From Phlebopus portentosus (lineage: Eukaryota > Basidiomycota > Agaricomycetes > Boletales > Boletinellaceae), in the NCBI GenBank assembly GCA_037892935.1, contig JAYXKI010000005.1, positions 1,612,001 to 1,676,000 on the forward strand: 64,000 nucleotides of DNA, read 5' to 3'. The position numbers and the translations under genes were made by a program. Below the pieces are notes generated by a model. It searched no databases and had not been told where the DNA came from. It saw only the letters and a program-made list of their open reading frames with translations. Below, one piece after another: positions 23,642 to 35,193 of this stretch. How positions within the stretch are numbered: position 1 is the stretch's first letter; the number at the start of each line of letters is the position of its first letter.

Positions 23642-26073
23642 CTACATTAACGGTAACCATTGTCCTGTTTGAATACAATCGTCAGAATCGATGAATGATT
23701 GGTAAGTTGAGGAGAAGATGTTAAAGAACGCACCAATAACGACACTCGGCAAGTCGAATATATCTCTTCGAATCGAGAAGCAGAACGTGCACGGTATTGG
23801 CTCGCCAGAGGGCTTCAGTAATACACAATGGCTGAACACCGACGTCGCTGTGTTCTCAAATGCATGCGAAGCGAACTTCTCCCAGTACTCAATCACTGAT
23901 TGATTTTCGAAAAGCTACAGAAGGTTCAGATTTCTTCTTGGAAAACTCGAAGAGATGTAAGACAAACCTCGTAGACGTATTTCCGACCAGTGAGAAGGTC
24001 CTCCCTTTTCCATTCTGTGAGGAGACAGAATTCGACACCGACGATACAGATTTCGCCTGTTCGTCGCCATACGACTGTCGGCGTACCACTATATGAAATT
24101 AGTTTTTCGAGTTCCTATCAAGGCATTAGCAAACTGGGATCCAAAATATACTCGGAAGCAAACAAGTACGAACCAGAAGAGAACGACGAAGACATTTCTC
24201 CATGAAGATGAAGTCTTCTTCAGTCATCGGTGCTTGTAGGGCAATCAAGGACGGTCGGTAGATCGCGAGCGCACGAATAACACGCAGAATATCGTTTTTG
24301 TTGAACCTGCTCCATACGCACAATAAATTCAGCAAACTTCCTATAGTCACTCCTCAAGAACTCACTTTTTGTACAAGAAGCTCATCAAGAATTGATAACT
24401 TTCAATGTAGCTATATGGTTTCGTGACGGTGGAATATACGTCCGACGCAGTCTCCCCTGATCGCACGCCGGGCGTTGCAACATCAGTGGTCGTCGTCGGC
24501 GTGTCCGAGGCAGGTGGTGAGACAACCGAGGTTACCGTCTGTTGAGTCGACGAGCGGTGGGACATGGGCGGGGCACTTGCGCTCTGTGATTGACTCTGAG
24601 ACAAGCGCTGCTGTTGTTGATGTTGCTGGTGCTGCTGTAATGATGGTACGACTGGAGGCGATGGCTGCATATATGATGGCTGGCTCGCAAATGATAGATC
24701 CGATGCTGAGTAGGGAGCGTCAGAGGGTATGCTCTGGACCGGTAACTGCTGTTGCTCCCGGCCGTTTTGTTGTATGCTAATGTTCGAAGCACCAGCATTG
24801 TCGAACAGAGCTTGACCAGTATATCGACCGTTCTGCATATAAGGGCCACCGTTCTGTTGCTGTTGTTGTTGTTGTTGCTGCTGCTGTTGTTGTTGATGCT
24901 GTTGATGCTGTTGATGCTGCTGCTGTTGCGATTGCCCGCCATATCCTCCATCGAAGCCTATCGATTGGCCACCCATAAGAGCCTGAGGGGCGATGTTCGG
25001 AGGGGATGGCTCCGCCGGCCATGCGGCATTCGCGAACTGCGAACCGTACGCAACGGTGGTCGATGGTGGAGTCTCTGACGTGAGAAAGGGTTGCTCAGGA
25101 CTGTAATTATTCATCCCCAAGATCGCAGACAGACTTGAGTATTCGAGATTTGCAGCTTCTGACCCAAAACCATAGCTCTGATCCATGGGGCCGATGTTGA
25201 AGTACAGATCGCCGCTGGGGAACTGCTCCATCACTGCAGAGAAAGTTATCTTGCTTCAGTTACCCCAAGCCAATGACCAATATAAACGAGAGATCGGGAG
25301 AAAACGGTACCTGGTTGAGCTGAGGGAGGAGGCTGGGATCCCTCTGGAGTGTTTTGCGGGACGGTCTTGCCTTTCTTAAGAGCTTCTGGAAAGAATTGTT
25401 ATTGGCCAGACTCGAACGCATACGGATTTAAGCGCGTACCGAGCTCCGCTTCGTCCAGCAAATACTTTGCCTTCTTGCGATGGCCCTCCACACATTTATC
25501 CGCCATGCCGCGCTTGACACAGCGTTGACACGGCCGGGCTATCCACAAGCAGCATCAGCAAAAGCAGCTCAAACAACGGCACCGATGATACAAAGAAAAA
25601 CAAGAGGGGGTTCTCCAGTGCGGCCGTTCCGCGAATTTCCTTCTTTCACGAAGCACATGCGGCAAATTCGATAATCACTGAAAGGTCTACGCACAATCGT
25701 CACAGGTAAGATGAGCCTTCTGGCAATGAGCACACGCGCGTTGAGCCTTTTTCTTCTTGGGGCCTTCGCGCTGTTTCGTGGGAGGACGGGGCGTGACGCC
25801 GTCATCGGTCGCGCCATCGTCAACAGCGTTTGCACGGCGTTTCTTGGCATTCACGACGCCGATACGTTTTTTGCCTGCAGCGGGGCCCGGCGTGGAGGGC
25901 CCTGCCTCTGCGTTGATGGGAGAGATGCCAGGGATGGACGATGTGGGAATTGCGGAGGTAACGTTGGACGGGACGGTATGCGGGAGGCGGTAGTTGTCCG
26001 GAGAAGAAGAAGACTGAGCTGAGAGGATGGGTGGTCTTGGCTCTACTGGGCGGAGTGGCGGGTAGCTCTGCAT
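23642..26073 (-). CDS. ERT1: ERT1-type transcription regulator of gluconeogenesis (Zn2Cys6 + PAS)
   Basis: ERT1/AcuK-type factors are nuclear regulators of gluconeogenesis and respiratory carbon use. Exons: 26073-25695, 25538-25440, 25385-25311, 25233-24366, 24306-24174, 24114-23968, 23914-23734 and 23664-23642, about 634 aa, phases consistent. The Zn2Cys6 domain reads [15 protein letters not shown] then [15 protein letters not shown], split by the first intron. A linker with polyglutamine tracts follows (about 24850-24935). The C-terminal PAS-containing region has [68 protein letters not shown] and ends VIGQWLPLM, as in the family. The start at 26073 ([12 protein letters not shown]) is the first in-frame ATG before the zinc cluster. 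Confidence 0.9.
24846..24935 (-). repeat. CAG/CAA trinucleotide tract in ERT1 (polyglutamine)
   Basis: A run of CAG/CAA/CAT codons encodes Gln-rich sequence with interspersed His. It is in frame within exon 4 of the ERT1 gene and may vary in length between strains. Confidence 0.85.
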
Positions 26074-26479
26074 CGCGTCGGGAGACGAGGAGATGAGAGG
26101 GAGATGGAAGATGAGAGACAAATCGCGAGAGGCTTGTTGGTGTTGGTCGATAGCTAAGGCATCGTTACATAACACACCTCGCTAGTCTCTCTGGTCCTCG
26201 GTACGATCATTCCGTATCCAACTCAACTGGATAACCCCAGTTTATTCCATTTTCACTCTTATCTCAAACTAACAACTCTAGAGACCAACCGACACATTCC
26301 ATTCCATTCGCAAAAAGGACGGCCACCGAGAGAGAATTTCCAAATAAAGCAATTTTATTGCCGTCAGGAGCGGAATTCTCGATACCATCGAGGCCATCAA
26401 AAAAAGAGGATTAACTCATCAGCGCGCTATTCAGAATTCCATTTAGTGTATTCGACTCTAGATCGTCCCATCGGGCCGC
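26074..26479. other. Divergent promoter region ERT1 / MTQ1
   Basis: This 0.41 kb separates the start codons of ERT1 (minus) and the HemK-type gene (plus), so it probably serves as a shared promoter. I see no further feature. Confidence 0.5.
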
Positions 26480-27488
26480 ATGACTTCTCATTCCGTACCC
26501 ATGATGCTTTTCGCTAGGCTATCAAAGGCCCTTGGCGCATCTTCAGCAAGACACGAATTCAAATGGATGAAGGATCATGCTCTCGACCCATCAGCCTTAC
26601 AGGGCATGGTCCAACGCAGGCTGAATGGCGAACCTCTTCAATACATCCTTGGTATGAATTTTACATTCGCCTTTCTGATCGCATGTTATTTATTTTGCCT
26701 TGTTTGTATTGTACAATGAAGGAACACAGCCCTTTGGTCCACTCGAATTGAAAGTACGCAGGCCAGTCCTCATCCCTCGCCCGGAGACGGAAGACTGGAC
26801 GCTCCGTCTTGCACGTCTGCTCTCTTCATCCTCCTCATCGTCGAATTTGAGAATGCGAAGAACTAGCCGAGAGGGCGACTCGGAGCCCCTAAAGCTTCTC
26901 GACCTGTGCACAGGAACAGGCTGCATTCCACTCTTACTCTGTCACATGTGGAGGCAAAATGGCAACGTCCGTGCGCTCGGAGTAGACATAGCCGGTGAAG
27001 CAATTGAGCTGGCAAAAGAGAATGCAGAGCACGTCAAATCTCAATCTCAGCTAAACGAGGAAAACGCTTGTATTTCGTTCCTCCAGGCAGATATCCTGGA
27101 CGACAAATTCCCGAGAATGCTTCTTAACGAATCAGGCTGGTCAGCTGTCGACGTGCTGACTTGCAACCCTCCTTACATCCCATTGCACGAGTACAACCTT
27201 CTCTCGTCCTCGGTCAGGGACTTTGAAGATCCGCGTGCACTTCTTGGCGACCCCTCGCATCCACCGGAACTTGAAATAGAAACAGGCGGCCTCACGTTTT
27301 ACCATAGCATCGCTGACCTCATCCGACGACACAATCTCGTCAGACCAGGCGGACTCATCGCCCTCGAAGTCGGGCACAACCAAGCAGCAGAAGTCGAGCA
27401 CATCATGCAATCACGTGCGAATGTGAGCTCAGCCGAGGTCTGGAACGATCCGTGGGGCATACATCGCACAGTCGTGTGCACGAAATAA
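26480..27488 (+). CDS. MTQ1: HemK/PrmC-type release-factor glutamine methyltransferase, mitochondrial MTQ1-like
   Basis: The enzyme methylates the Gln of the GGQ motif of a peptide-chain release factor using S-adenosylmethionine. Exons: 26480-26651 and 26722-27488, 312 aa. The N-terminal helical domain contains MVQRRLNGEPLQYILG, then RRPVLIPRPETEDW. The Rossmann motif I is LLDLCTGTGCIPLL and the catalytic NPPY motif is LTCNPPYIPLHEY, followed by DPRALLGDP. One N5-glutamine methyltransferase signature is fully present. Mitochondrial rather than cytosolic (Mtq2) identity is inferred from the HemK-like N-terminal domain. The gene formerly faced TFB4 tail to tail before the transposon inserted between them. 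Confidence 0.9.
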
Positions 27489-27995
27489 ATCATCATCATC
27501 GGACTACAGTACAAACATGTTTAAGGTGTGAGCATTAACACTCCGCCTGGGACTTGCCAAATATGGCGAATGACAACGGGATCGGAGGACGGAGAAGTAG
27601 GCGCTATAATTTACTATTCAGAAGAACGGAAGTCCGGAAGCCACACTTCGGAGTGACGGAACACAGATTAAACAGGGATCTACATTCAATGACCCAGGGC
27701 AACGAACGACCACTAGCGCCACCCATTGGCTGTGCTTCCGGGGAACGGGAACAATCACTATGGAAAGTCTAACGGACGAATTCTACTGGCTCTTCCGAAC
27801 GCCATCTCGTTCCGTCGCATCGCGACTCGCGATTCGTTCTTCCCCCCCGCATCCCATGGCGGGCTGTTCCGAGTTCCTCCGTCGTGGAGTTGATGAAATT
27901 GATACCGAGCCGAGACTGGGCCAGACCAGATTAGAGTAAGAGTGTATCGTATCCACAACATTCCATTTCTCGCAGGCAAAGGCTTTCATCTGCCT
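27489..27995. other. Spacer between MTQ1 and the transposon
   Basis: About 0.5 kb with no supported gene. On the minus strand it is the original 3' flank of TFB4, cut off by the transposon insertion. Confidence 0.55.
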
Positions 27996-28003
27996 CTCCT
28001 ACC
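27996..28003. repeat. Left 8-bp target-site duplication
   Basis: CTCCTACC directly abuts the left end of the transposon and is repeated exactly at 35194-35201. Confidence 0.9.
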
Positions 28004-28039
28004 AGGACCCCCGACAATCTCGATAAATGTATGAGTCCG
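28004..28039 (+). repeat. Left terminal inverted repeat, 36 bp
   Basis: Exact reverse complement of 35158-35193; no mismatch over 36 bp. Confidence 0.95.
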
Positions 28040-28463
28040 ATCCGGAACAAAATGAGCCAATTTTGACCCCTATGCCTGATTTTTTCCGGATACTTTCGGC
28101 CAAAAATGAGCAAAACGCCTGAGACAATATCCGGGTACAGAGGTCATGTGGGAGAGGAGGCCTGAGTCCCGGCATGAGCGAGTGCGGTCATGTGATAATA
28201 AAGTCATGTGGAGCGTGTGAACAATATACTCACAAAAGCGAAGTATCTTGACTCAGATCTTGTAGTTACTCACAAGACAGTAGCTACGGATCAATACAAG
28301 ATGTATTTTATTACAAGATGTAATGGCTGATAAGGGTTATCAATATTAGCTAACTATTTCGAGTTTGAAACGAACCATACAAACCGAACCACACATCCGA
28401 AACCTATTTCTCCAGTTGCATACACCCACTCGACAGCCGTCTTATCCACCCAGAATACGCGAA
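28040..28463 (+). promoter_or_regulatory. Transposon 5' subterminal region and putative promoter
   Basis: Contains ATCCGGA at 28040-28046 and its complement at 28085-28091, and three GTCATGTG copies at 28143, 28187 and 28203. These precede the proposed start codon at 28464. The repeats are candidates for transposase binding (inference). Confidence 0.5.
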
Positions 28464-31400
28464 ATGGCTTGCGAGGAGCCCATAAAGATGTTTTTTGGAA
28501 CTATACCTGTCGAAATACAACAGTCCAAGTCAGCAACCAACATACCGAAAGAATTCAAAGAGCACGAAATACCTTCGAACCTGTCCGTCAAAGCTATGCT
28601 ACCACGCGTATCGTTTGTTACCCAAGGCGAATCGGAGGTCACAGGCAGCTGGAGGAGGCTTCTGAGCAAGGAAGAACCGAATACTGGGCTGGAGGAGTTG
28701 TTTCGACGATGTGTACTGCCCCCGGGGAATCTTCTGAATGAAATGGTGGAAAATCGAATGAAAGACGATACGAGGTCAGTGAAGGACTGGGCCAACGGAG
28801 AAAAACGATATCAACTTACTGCACTTGGAGTATACCGCGAGCTTGACCGGGCAAACAAGACTCGAATGGCGTGGAGAAACGCCGAAGAATGGATCGCACG
28901 CTGGGAGGATCGCACGGAAGGAATGATAGATGCAACATACCTTATGCATAATTTGATGCACACGCTCGAGTGGGATACACATATACGTGCCGCGGGGACC
29001 AGTGTGCCTACGATCAACCTGCTCCGAATGTTGAGCGATGAATGGATGTCAGACAATCAAATTGATTTGACACTCCAGGTACTTACCGAGCGACTTCGCG
29101 ACTCGACTCAGCACTCCACCATTATAATCGCGCCTTGTATCTTCTATCAGCATATCAGCAATATGTACGATGCGCGATTTAAGGAGAAACGACTCACCGT
29201 ACGACTTCTCGAGCGATACAAGGATGATTTTTCGAGCGGAAGGAAAAACTTACTGTACTTCATATCGCTTGTGAACCACAATCACTTTGTTCCTTGGGTA
29301 CTGAACTATAGCGATCGGACATTGAGCCATGGTAAGTTACATTCCACTCAATCACTTAATAGAATGCCAGGTGTATTTTTGACGAAATGAAACAGGGGAC
29401 TCACTTGGAGTCGGCGAAATATGTGTCGAACCTATTACAGCAAGAGTTCTGTGGTGGATGAGATCACTGTACAGTGAACCGGTGAATTGCACATACCTAG
29501 GCAACAGTTTGCCCCATGGATGTCAGTACGGTGATAGTTTTTCGTGTGGGACAATTTCGTGCAACACTATTGCACATGCCGTTTTCGGAGACGAAGTATG
29601 GAACCTGAAAAATAGGAGACGGCTTCGTGTCGAAGCCGTCAATGCAATTATTCTACACCATAACCAACGGGTGAGTACTAAAGAGCATCCAGAACAGAAA
29701 GTACTTACCTTTCTTTTAGCGGGACAAGTATCGGCAGAAGCAAGTAGCCGATGACAGTGCTGGAGAAATTGAGATACTCGAAGTACAACGAGTCCCGGTT
29801 GCGAGTCCGCCTGAGAGCACAATGCTGCAAATCGAACCAGCAGAGTCAGAACAATGCGAACGAGACAAGATGGAACGGATTCCAGATACCGAAGATGAAT
29901 GCAAGGTTTTTGATGTTAGGAGCAACGACATCTCGGAACCACCTACTTCCGTTACATGCAGCCGAACATCTTCGCCCATGAGCATTACCAAAGAATTGGA
30001 AAACAACTCATATTCGAAAATGTTGCTTCGGATTCCAGATACCGAAGATGAAAGCGAGGTTTTTGACGTTGGGAGCAACGACATCTCGGAACCACCTACT
30101 TCCGTTACATGCAGCCGAACATCTTCGCCCATGAGCATTACCAAAGAATTGGAAAACAACTCATATTCGAAAATGTTGCTTAATGCAACAAGTGGATTAC
30201 AGGGCCCCGAGGAGTCAGACAGTGGCAGGCTGGGAAGGGAAGATCAAGCAACATTGAAGCGCGTAGCAAACGAGAGGACAGATATCAGCACAAGAAAGAA
30301 GTCCAAGACCACTCAGACTGGGCCGATGGACTTATTTCTCAGGCCGAGGCAGGAAACCGCAGATAACCAAATTAGAGCCAAAGGAGCTGCCAAGAACGGG
30401 GCACGATTTCGCAAGAACGTGGGACCAGATTTTGACGACACGGCTGACAGTGGAAGTGAAGATCTTGACGAGTCCATAACAAGCAGTAGTGGTGAAGACG
30501 AAAGACAGAGTAGCCGGTACACACGATGTTCAGATTTGGAAGCAACTCACGGGATCACGGGAATCAGTCGTTCAGCGCGACATGCTCAAAAGTTGCGTGC
30601 CGCGCGACTTTCTGGAAACCAAAACGTCAATAAACAACGTTACAATAGCTTCAAGGATGAAGTTCTTACTCGAGACCCCTTTGCTAAGTTCGACGAGACG
30701 ATATGGGGAGTTTGGCACTCTACCTGTCGGCGATGGTACATCATGAAGTCCTTGTATGCTCCAGGGTCTTTCTTCAAACACCTCTCGCGTTGCAAAGTAC
30801 CTTCGAACCTCCATACCTTCATACACGCTTCCTCGGAGTCATCTGCGTTAGGCAAGAGATTGCCCAACAAGCCTCCTGTGGACTCGAAATCCTCTAGGTT
30901 GGATGACAGAGCGGCCAGCAGGTCTACTGTGGACTCGAAATCATGTGGCTCAGCTAAGGGATTGCCCAGCAAGCTCCCCGGTAAGATAACTCGTTCTTGT
31001 CCTGGACTCCTTGCCTCTCGGGATGATAGAATCAAAACTTACCTATTGAGACCGTCGGCTCTTGGAGGAGGTGGGAAGTCAAAGACCAAACTCGCGAAGG
31101 AGAAATTTGGCCGGCAGTATAGAGACTTGACGAAGAAACAGAAGCTTGAGGTAGACCGCCTGAACGAAGGCGGTTGGTTATGGTTTGCACGGCACCAACT
31201 CGGTGCCGTATTCTCTACGTCGTGCAAGAAAACAGTGGAGGTTCCCGAGACTTACAATCTTGATCAAAACATCGCCTGCTCGGCCTGCAAGAATCTTTAT
31301 AAAGCTAGGGGATTTCGAAACGCGATCAGAATACCCGAGCCGGATACAGCAAACATGAAGTATACTAACAAAACTTACCAGCATCAGGAACTGGGGGTCA

Positions 31401-34400
31401 AGTTCACGAGAATCAAAGGTGTTCAAGAGCTGTTGAATGCAGAGGTGAGCAATGTAAATGCGCTTATTTTCATGCAGAACTGACATTTTTGCAGAATTCT
31501 GATTCTCGGCTGGCCATACGGTATGCGCTCGCCGTAGCAAGAGGTGAATTGAAGGATCATGTCGTCTTCACTGGTCTTGTCGAAGTCGTTTTGAAGCGCA
31601 TGGAACGCAAAGCACAAGGGAAGGAGCTAACTAACTTTCGGTACCCCCCTGCATTCGATGAGTTTATCATGACAGTCCATCTTGCGGCACCACGCGCATA
31701 TCGTCTCCTCAGTGACCATTTCCCAGTGAGAACCGATCGGAGTATCAGGTAAGTTATCAAACGCTTGTTCATCTGTATTTTACCCTAATCTACAGTTGTT
31801 CATTTGAATCTTGCCTTCTTCAACCAGGAGATTGCACGCAAAAGAGCCTCAATTCATTGGTGGCATCTCTAAACGCTCGTTCGAACTTACTGCAAAGTTC
31901 GTGAAGGCTCTTAATGTCCCAGAGAACATCGTGGCTCTCAGCGCGGATGATACGAAGCTTCTTTCGACATTCCGCCCATTTTTAGATCGAGAAAGTGGCC
32001 AATGGTCCATCGTAGGTGGTACTGGCAAACCGTATCTCGTGAAGGATCCAGAGGACCTACGTGCCGAACTAGAAAGGGCGCAGCTGGAGAAAGCAACCAA
32101 GGCATGTTCATTTCACTCCTTTTTTATGATTTACATCTGAATACATCTAATTACATAGGTTCGAGTTTGGGCGGTTCAGGTGCCGTTCCCAAAAATACCA
32201 CCAATTGTCCTCGCCGCAATGGCTATTTCGGACAGCGTGAGTTCGGACACGCTTCTGGAATACACGATGGAGATTGTCGAGGGGCTTCATAACGAAGGCA
32301 TATGGCCTGTTTCGTACTCTTGTGACGGCACGGAGAAGGAGAGAAGTACTCAAAAGAAACTACGCGCAGAAGCACATGGAATGGACAGAAGATGCATCAA
32401 AGCTCCTTCGCCGAATGCAAATGACATTATCATCAATATTCCTCTCTTCAATGGAAAACCGATCGCTTTGATTCAAGATTCTTTGCACGCACGGAAAACC
32501 GGCAGGAATAACATTCTTTCTGGGGCCAAAACAATGGTAATGGGCGATTTTCCCGTTCTTTACAAGCATCTACGAGACATGGCATTCCATCCCGATGCAC
32601 CTTTGTATCATCGGGATGTGGAAAAGCCTGACAAACAAGACGATCGCGCTGCAGCGCGAGTTTTTTGTTCGCGATCACTTGCTTGGCTAGTTCGCCACGG
32701 AAAACAGTATTTTGGAACGGCCATTTATGTCTTTGTTTATGGCGAACTGTACGATGCTTTTCAGAGCAGGGATCTCAAGTTTATTGATCGTTTTCGAATG
32801 GTCTTACGAGCGTTCTACTTCACTGGAATCTGGACGAACTTCCTTCAAAAAGCAGGATACACCCAAAGTCGAGCGTGCCTGTCCCGGGAAGCATTGGATA
32901 TCAATAAAATGGTAATAGAATCTTTTTTCGAGTTGTTTTTCATTTACAGGGATTATATTTCCGGCCCACGGATTCCTTTATTGACATGGCTTCACTCGAG
33001 CGAACCATGCGAACATATTTTCGCCGAATGCAGGAAAGAGATCAAGGATTTCAATTTTGCGAATTTTCTGCATTTGATGCCTAAGGTTCATTCTATGCTA
33101 CGGTACGCTGTGGGACGCACGACGACTAGCTCAAATGATGCAAAGGGGCGCGCCCAAGGCTATATCCATACTTGGATGGATATTTGGGGAATATCATTGC
33201 AAAACCTAGCGGATTTCCCTTCTGATGGGGAACTCGTTACGATCACAAAGCTGGCATACGATGATGCGGAGGAGTTATGGATGCAACTTGAGGTCTTCCC
33301 CGAGGACATCTATCAAGCGGTACAAGGCAACGGAGGTGATTCCGATGACGAAAGCCGCGATGCGCTCCCATCCCTGTCGTTCTGGGCACCTGAAACATCG
33401 CAGCAGATCTCACAGTCTACGTCCCAACAACCTCAGCTCACTAACTCTGCGGCTTCTATTCTCGAGAACGAATGCGCTGCTCTGGAACGCATGTTTGAGA
33501 AAGAGCAATATGAAGCTGAAAATGGACCACTTCGACTTGAACAAGTCGATGATACGATGCTCAACTTATCCTGTGCAAAATTATTCTTAGATTTCGACAT
33601 GGAGCTTCAAATGTAAGTCTGTTTTGATGTATAACTTCGGGATCACATTGATTTTATTTTGTCTCTAGTGATGAGAAATACGAACCAAATCAAGAAGAAT
33701 ACGACTCCTGGGTTGAAGAGTATGCTCGTGAGGTGGGGAGGACTCTTGCAGATAGCCTTCCTGCAGCGAGGGAGCCGTTTGGTGGTGGAGAAATCCCTCG
33801 GCTCTCGAGTATGGACGTGCAGATACAACTTACGACAGAGACGCTCGTCTCATTACGAGAAGCACATGAAACGAGCCTAGAGAAGAAGGCCGCGAGACCA
33901 GCAGCTGCAAATGCAAAACATGTCGAGACATTGGCCCAGGAGCCTTCCAGTGTCGATCCAACAATGGACTCAGAACAACAATCAATCATGGATACCTTGA
34001 GAGCTCGTCACGACCTTGTCAGACGAATGAACGAAGTCCTAAAGCTACAGCAAGATGTTGGTAAGGGAACTGGCCTAGAACGTCGTTCCAGATGGATTGA
34101 GAACGAATCATCGGGGAATTCTGCGAATGCAGCAGCTACAGCGAAGACAAGAGCATTAGAGGTGAGTCGCTCAATACTGTTCTTTTCGATGCCTTAAGCC
34201 TGATATTCTCTTATGCTTTGTAGATTCTTTCCAAGCGATGCGAAATCTATTCGAAAGTTACTATCCCTGCTACTGTCTCTCAATGGTTGTCGACTGCTGG
34301 TATACACATACATATCCACTGCAAGAAGACATGTATGCTATTATCTACACTCGACATCGTCTCCTTCTTGCTCAAGGTAAGTTAAGTTGACAAATATGAC

Positions 34401-34759
34401 ATCCTTACTGAATCGTATTTTTAGTGCTCTCTTTATATTCGCGGAGTGGTGGTATTCATGGAATGCACGGTTGGATTCCACGAGCTGGCCAGGTGACAGA
34501 AACATCCTACATTGCCTGTCAGGCATATGAACAGGTTCGCGGTCCGATTTTCAGAGCGAACACGAACTGCACAGGGCTTCTTGCCACGAAATTTTTTGCG
34601 CACATTACTTCCTATGAACTTCTTTATGTTCTCCCAGACAAAGCAACCTCCAGGAAGGACAAGAAGGTCGTCGAGTTGTCTAGAACCTCATTTGCCGTCT
34701 GGTCTGATATTCAAAAGTTTTCGAAGATTTTCGACAATGTAATGAAAGCTTCAAAATGA
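28464..34759 (+). CDS. Ulp1-like protease / DDE transposase fusion protein
   Basis: Exons: 28464-29331, 29396-29670, 29720-31444, 31495-31748, 31828-32101, 32159-33612, 33669-34161, 34224-34376, 34425-34492 and 34555-34759, all in phase, about 1,922 aa. Residues ~230-345 look like a C48/Ulp1 peptidase: His274 (NHNHF), Asp291 (HGDSLG), Gln333 and Cys340 (QYGDSFSCG). The His-Asp (17) and Asp-Cys (49) spacings equal those I recall for yeast Ulp1. Two 51-residue tandem repeats follow (about 434-535). A His/Cys cluster near 712-740 may bind DNA. The transposase core contains YSCDGT (Asp1188), IQDSLHARKTGRNN (Asp1239) and SSEPCEHIFAECR (Glu1417 candidate). One intron uses a GC donor at 32102. The gene could instead be two adjacent genes; the 29670/29720 splice joins them in frame. 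The 5' end may lie further upstream. Confidence 0.75.
29876..30181 (+). repeat. Two tandem 153-bp coding repeats inside the transposon gene
   Basis: Copies at 29876-30028 and 30029-30181 are nearly identical and in frame, each encoding 51 residues beginning RIPDTEDE and including SNDISEPPTSVTCSRTSSP. Confidence 0.9.
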
Positions 34760-35157
34760 AAATAGATGATTCTTTTCTGTAGTTTTAGTTGTATTTTACT
34801 GTACACACTCTATCTTCTATCTTACATTTGTGTTCCTTATTCCGCAGACTTGCTCTTGTTTATTGCCTCTTTTCATGATATTTCTCTTTCATTGAGCGCC
34901 GATCTCCTTCCCTCATCTCGTATCCAGCACTTTTTCTCTTATTCTCATTTTTATTTTCGCTCTATCTAAGAACTAATTGTACTATGGTAATAATGTATAT
35001 TTCTTGCATGTCTGAGGCCTATCCGGAGGTTTTGAAAGGTCTGGGAGGCCTGATCCCGAAATCCGGACTTTTTTGGGCTCGGAACCCTATGCCTGGTACG
35101 ATCCGGACACAAAATGGTCATTTCGGGCAAAAAAATCCGGACAAAAAGGGTGGCTCA
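34760..35157 (+). other. Transposon 3' subterminal region
   Basis: After the gene's stop. It holds four ATCCGGA motifs at 35021, 35061, 35101 and 35135, spaced about 34-40 bp. No other coding sequence is supported. Confidence 0.6.
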
Positions 35158-35193
35158 CGGACTCATACATTTATCGAGATTGTCGGGGGTCCT
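35158..35193 (-). repeat. Right terminal inverted repeat, 36 bp
   Basis: Exact reverse complement of 28004-28039. Confidence 0.95.

Larger units (their letters stand above)
28004..35193 (+). mobile_element. Complete 7.19-kb DNA transposon with protease-transposase gene
   Basis: The element is bounded by 36-bp perfect terminal inverted repeats (left begins AGGACCCCCGACAATCTCGA) and by a perfect 8-bp direct repeat CTCCTACC outside both ends. It carries one plus-strand gene of ten exons and no other credible gene. Subterminal regions hold repeated ATCCGGA and GTCATGTG motifs. An 8-bp duplication fits P-element, hAT and some related superfamilies. The encoded core looks P-element/THAP9-like, not KDZ or hAT, but this is my reading and needs a profile search. 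Intact ends, an open gene and a perfect duplication suggest a young and possibly still mobile copy. Confidence 0.9.

Noticed and set aside
24752..25078. Plus-strand poly-Leu frame
   Set aside because: Complement of the ERT1 polyglutamine tract.
25539..25694. Possible extra exon in the first ERT1 intron
   Set aside because: Skipping it joins the zinc-cluster halves perfectly; including it would separate conserved cysteines.
28004..35193. Classification of the transposon as KDZ, hAT or Helitron
   Set aside because: No CxC cysteine clusters of KDZ, no hAT dimerisation motif and no Rep/helicase were seen; TIRs and duplication exclude a Helitron. A P-like assignment is kept only as tentative.
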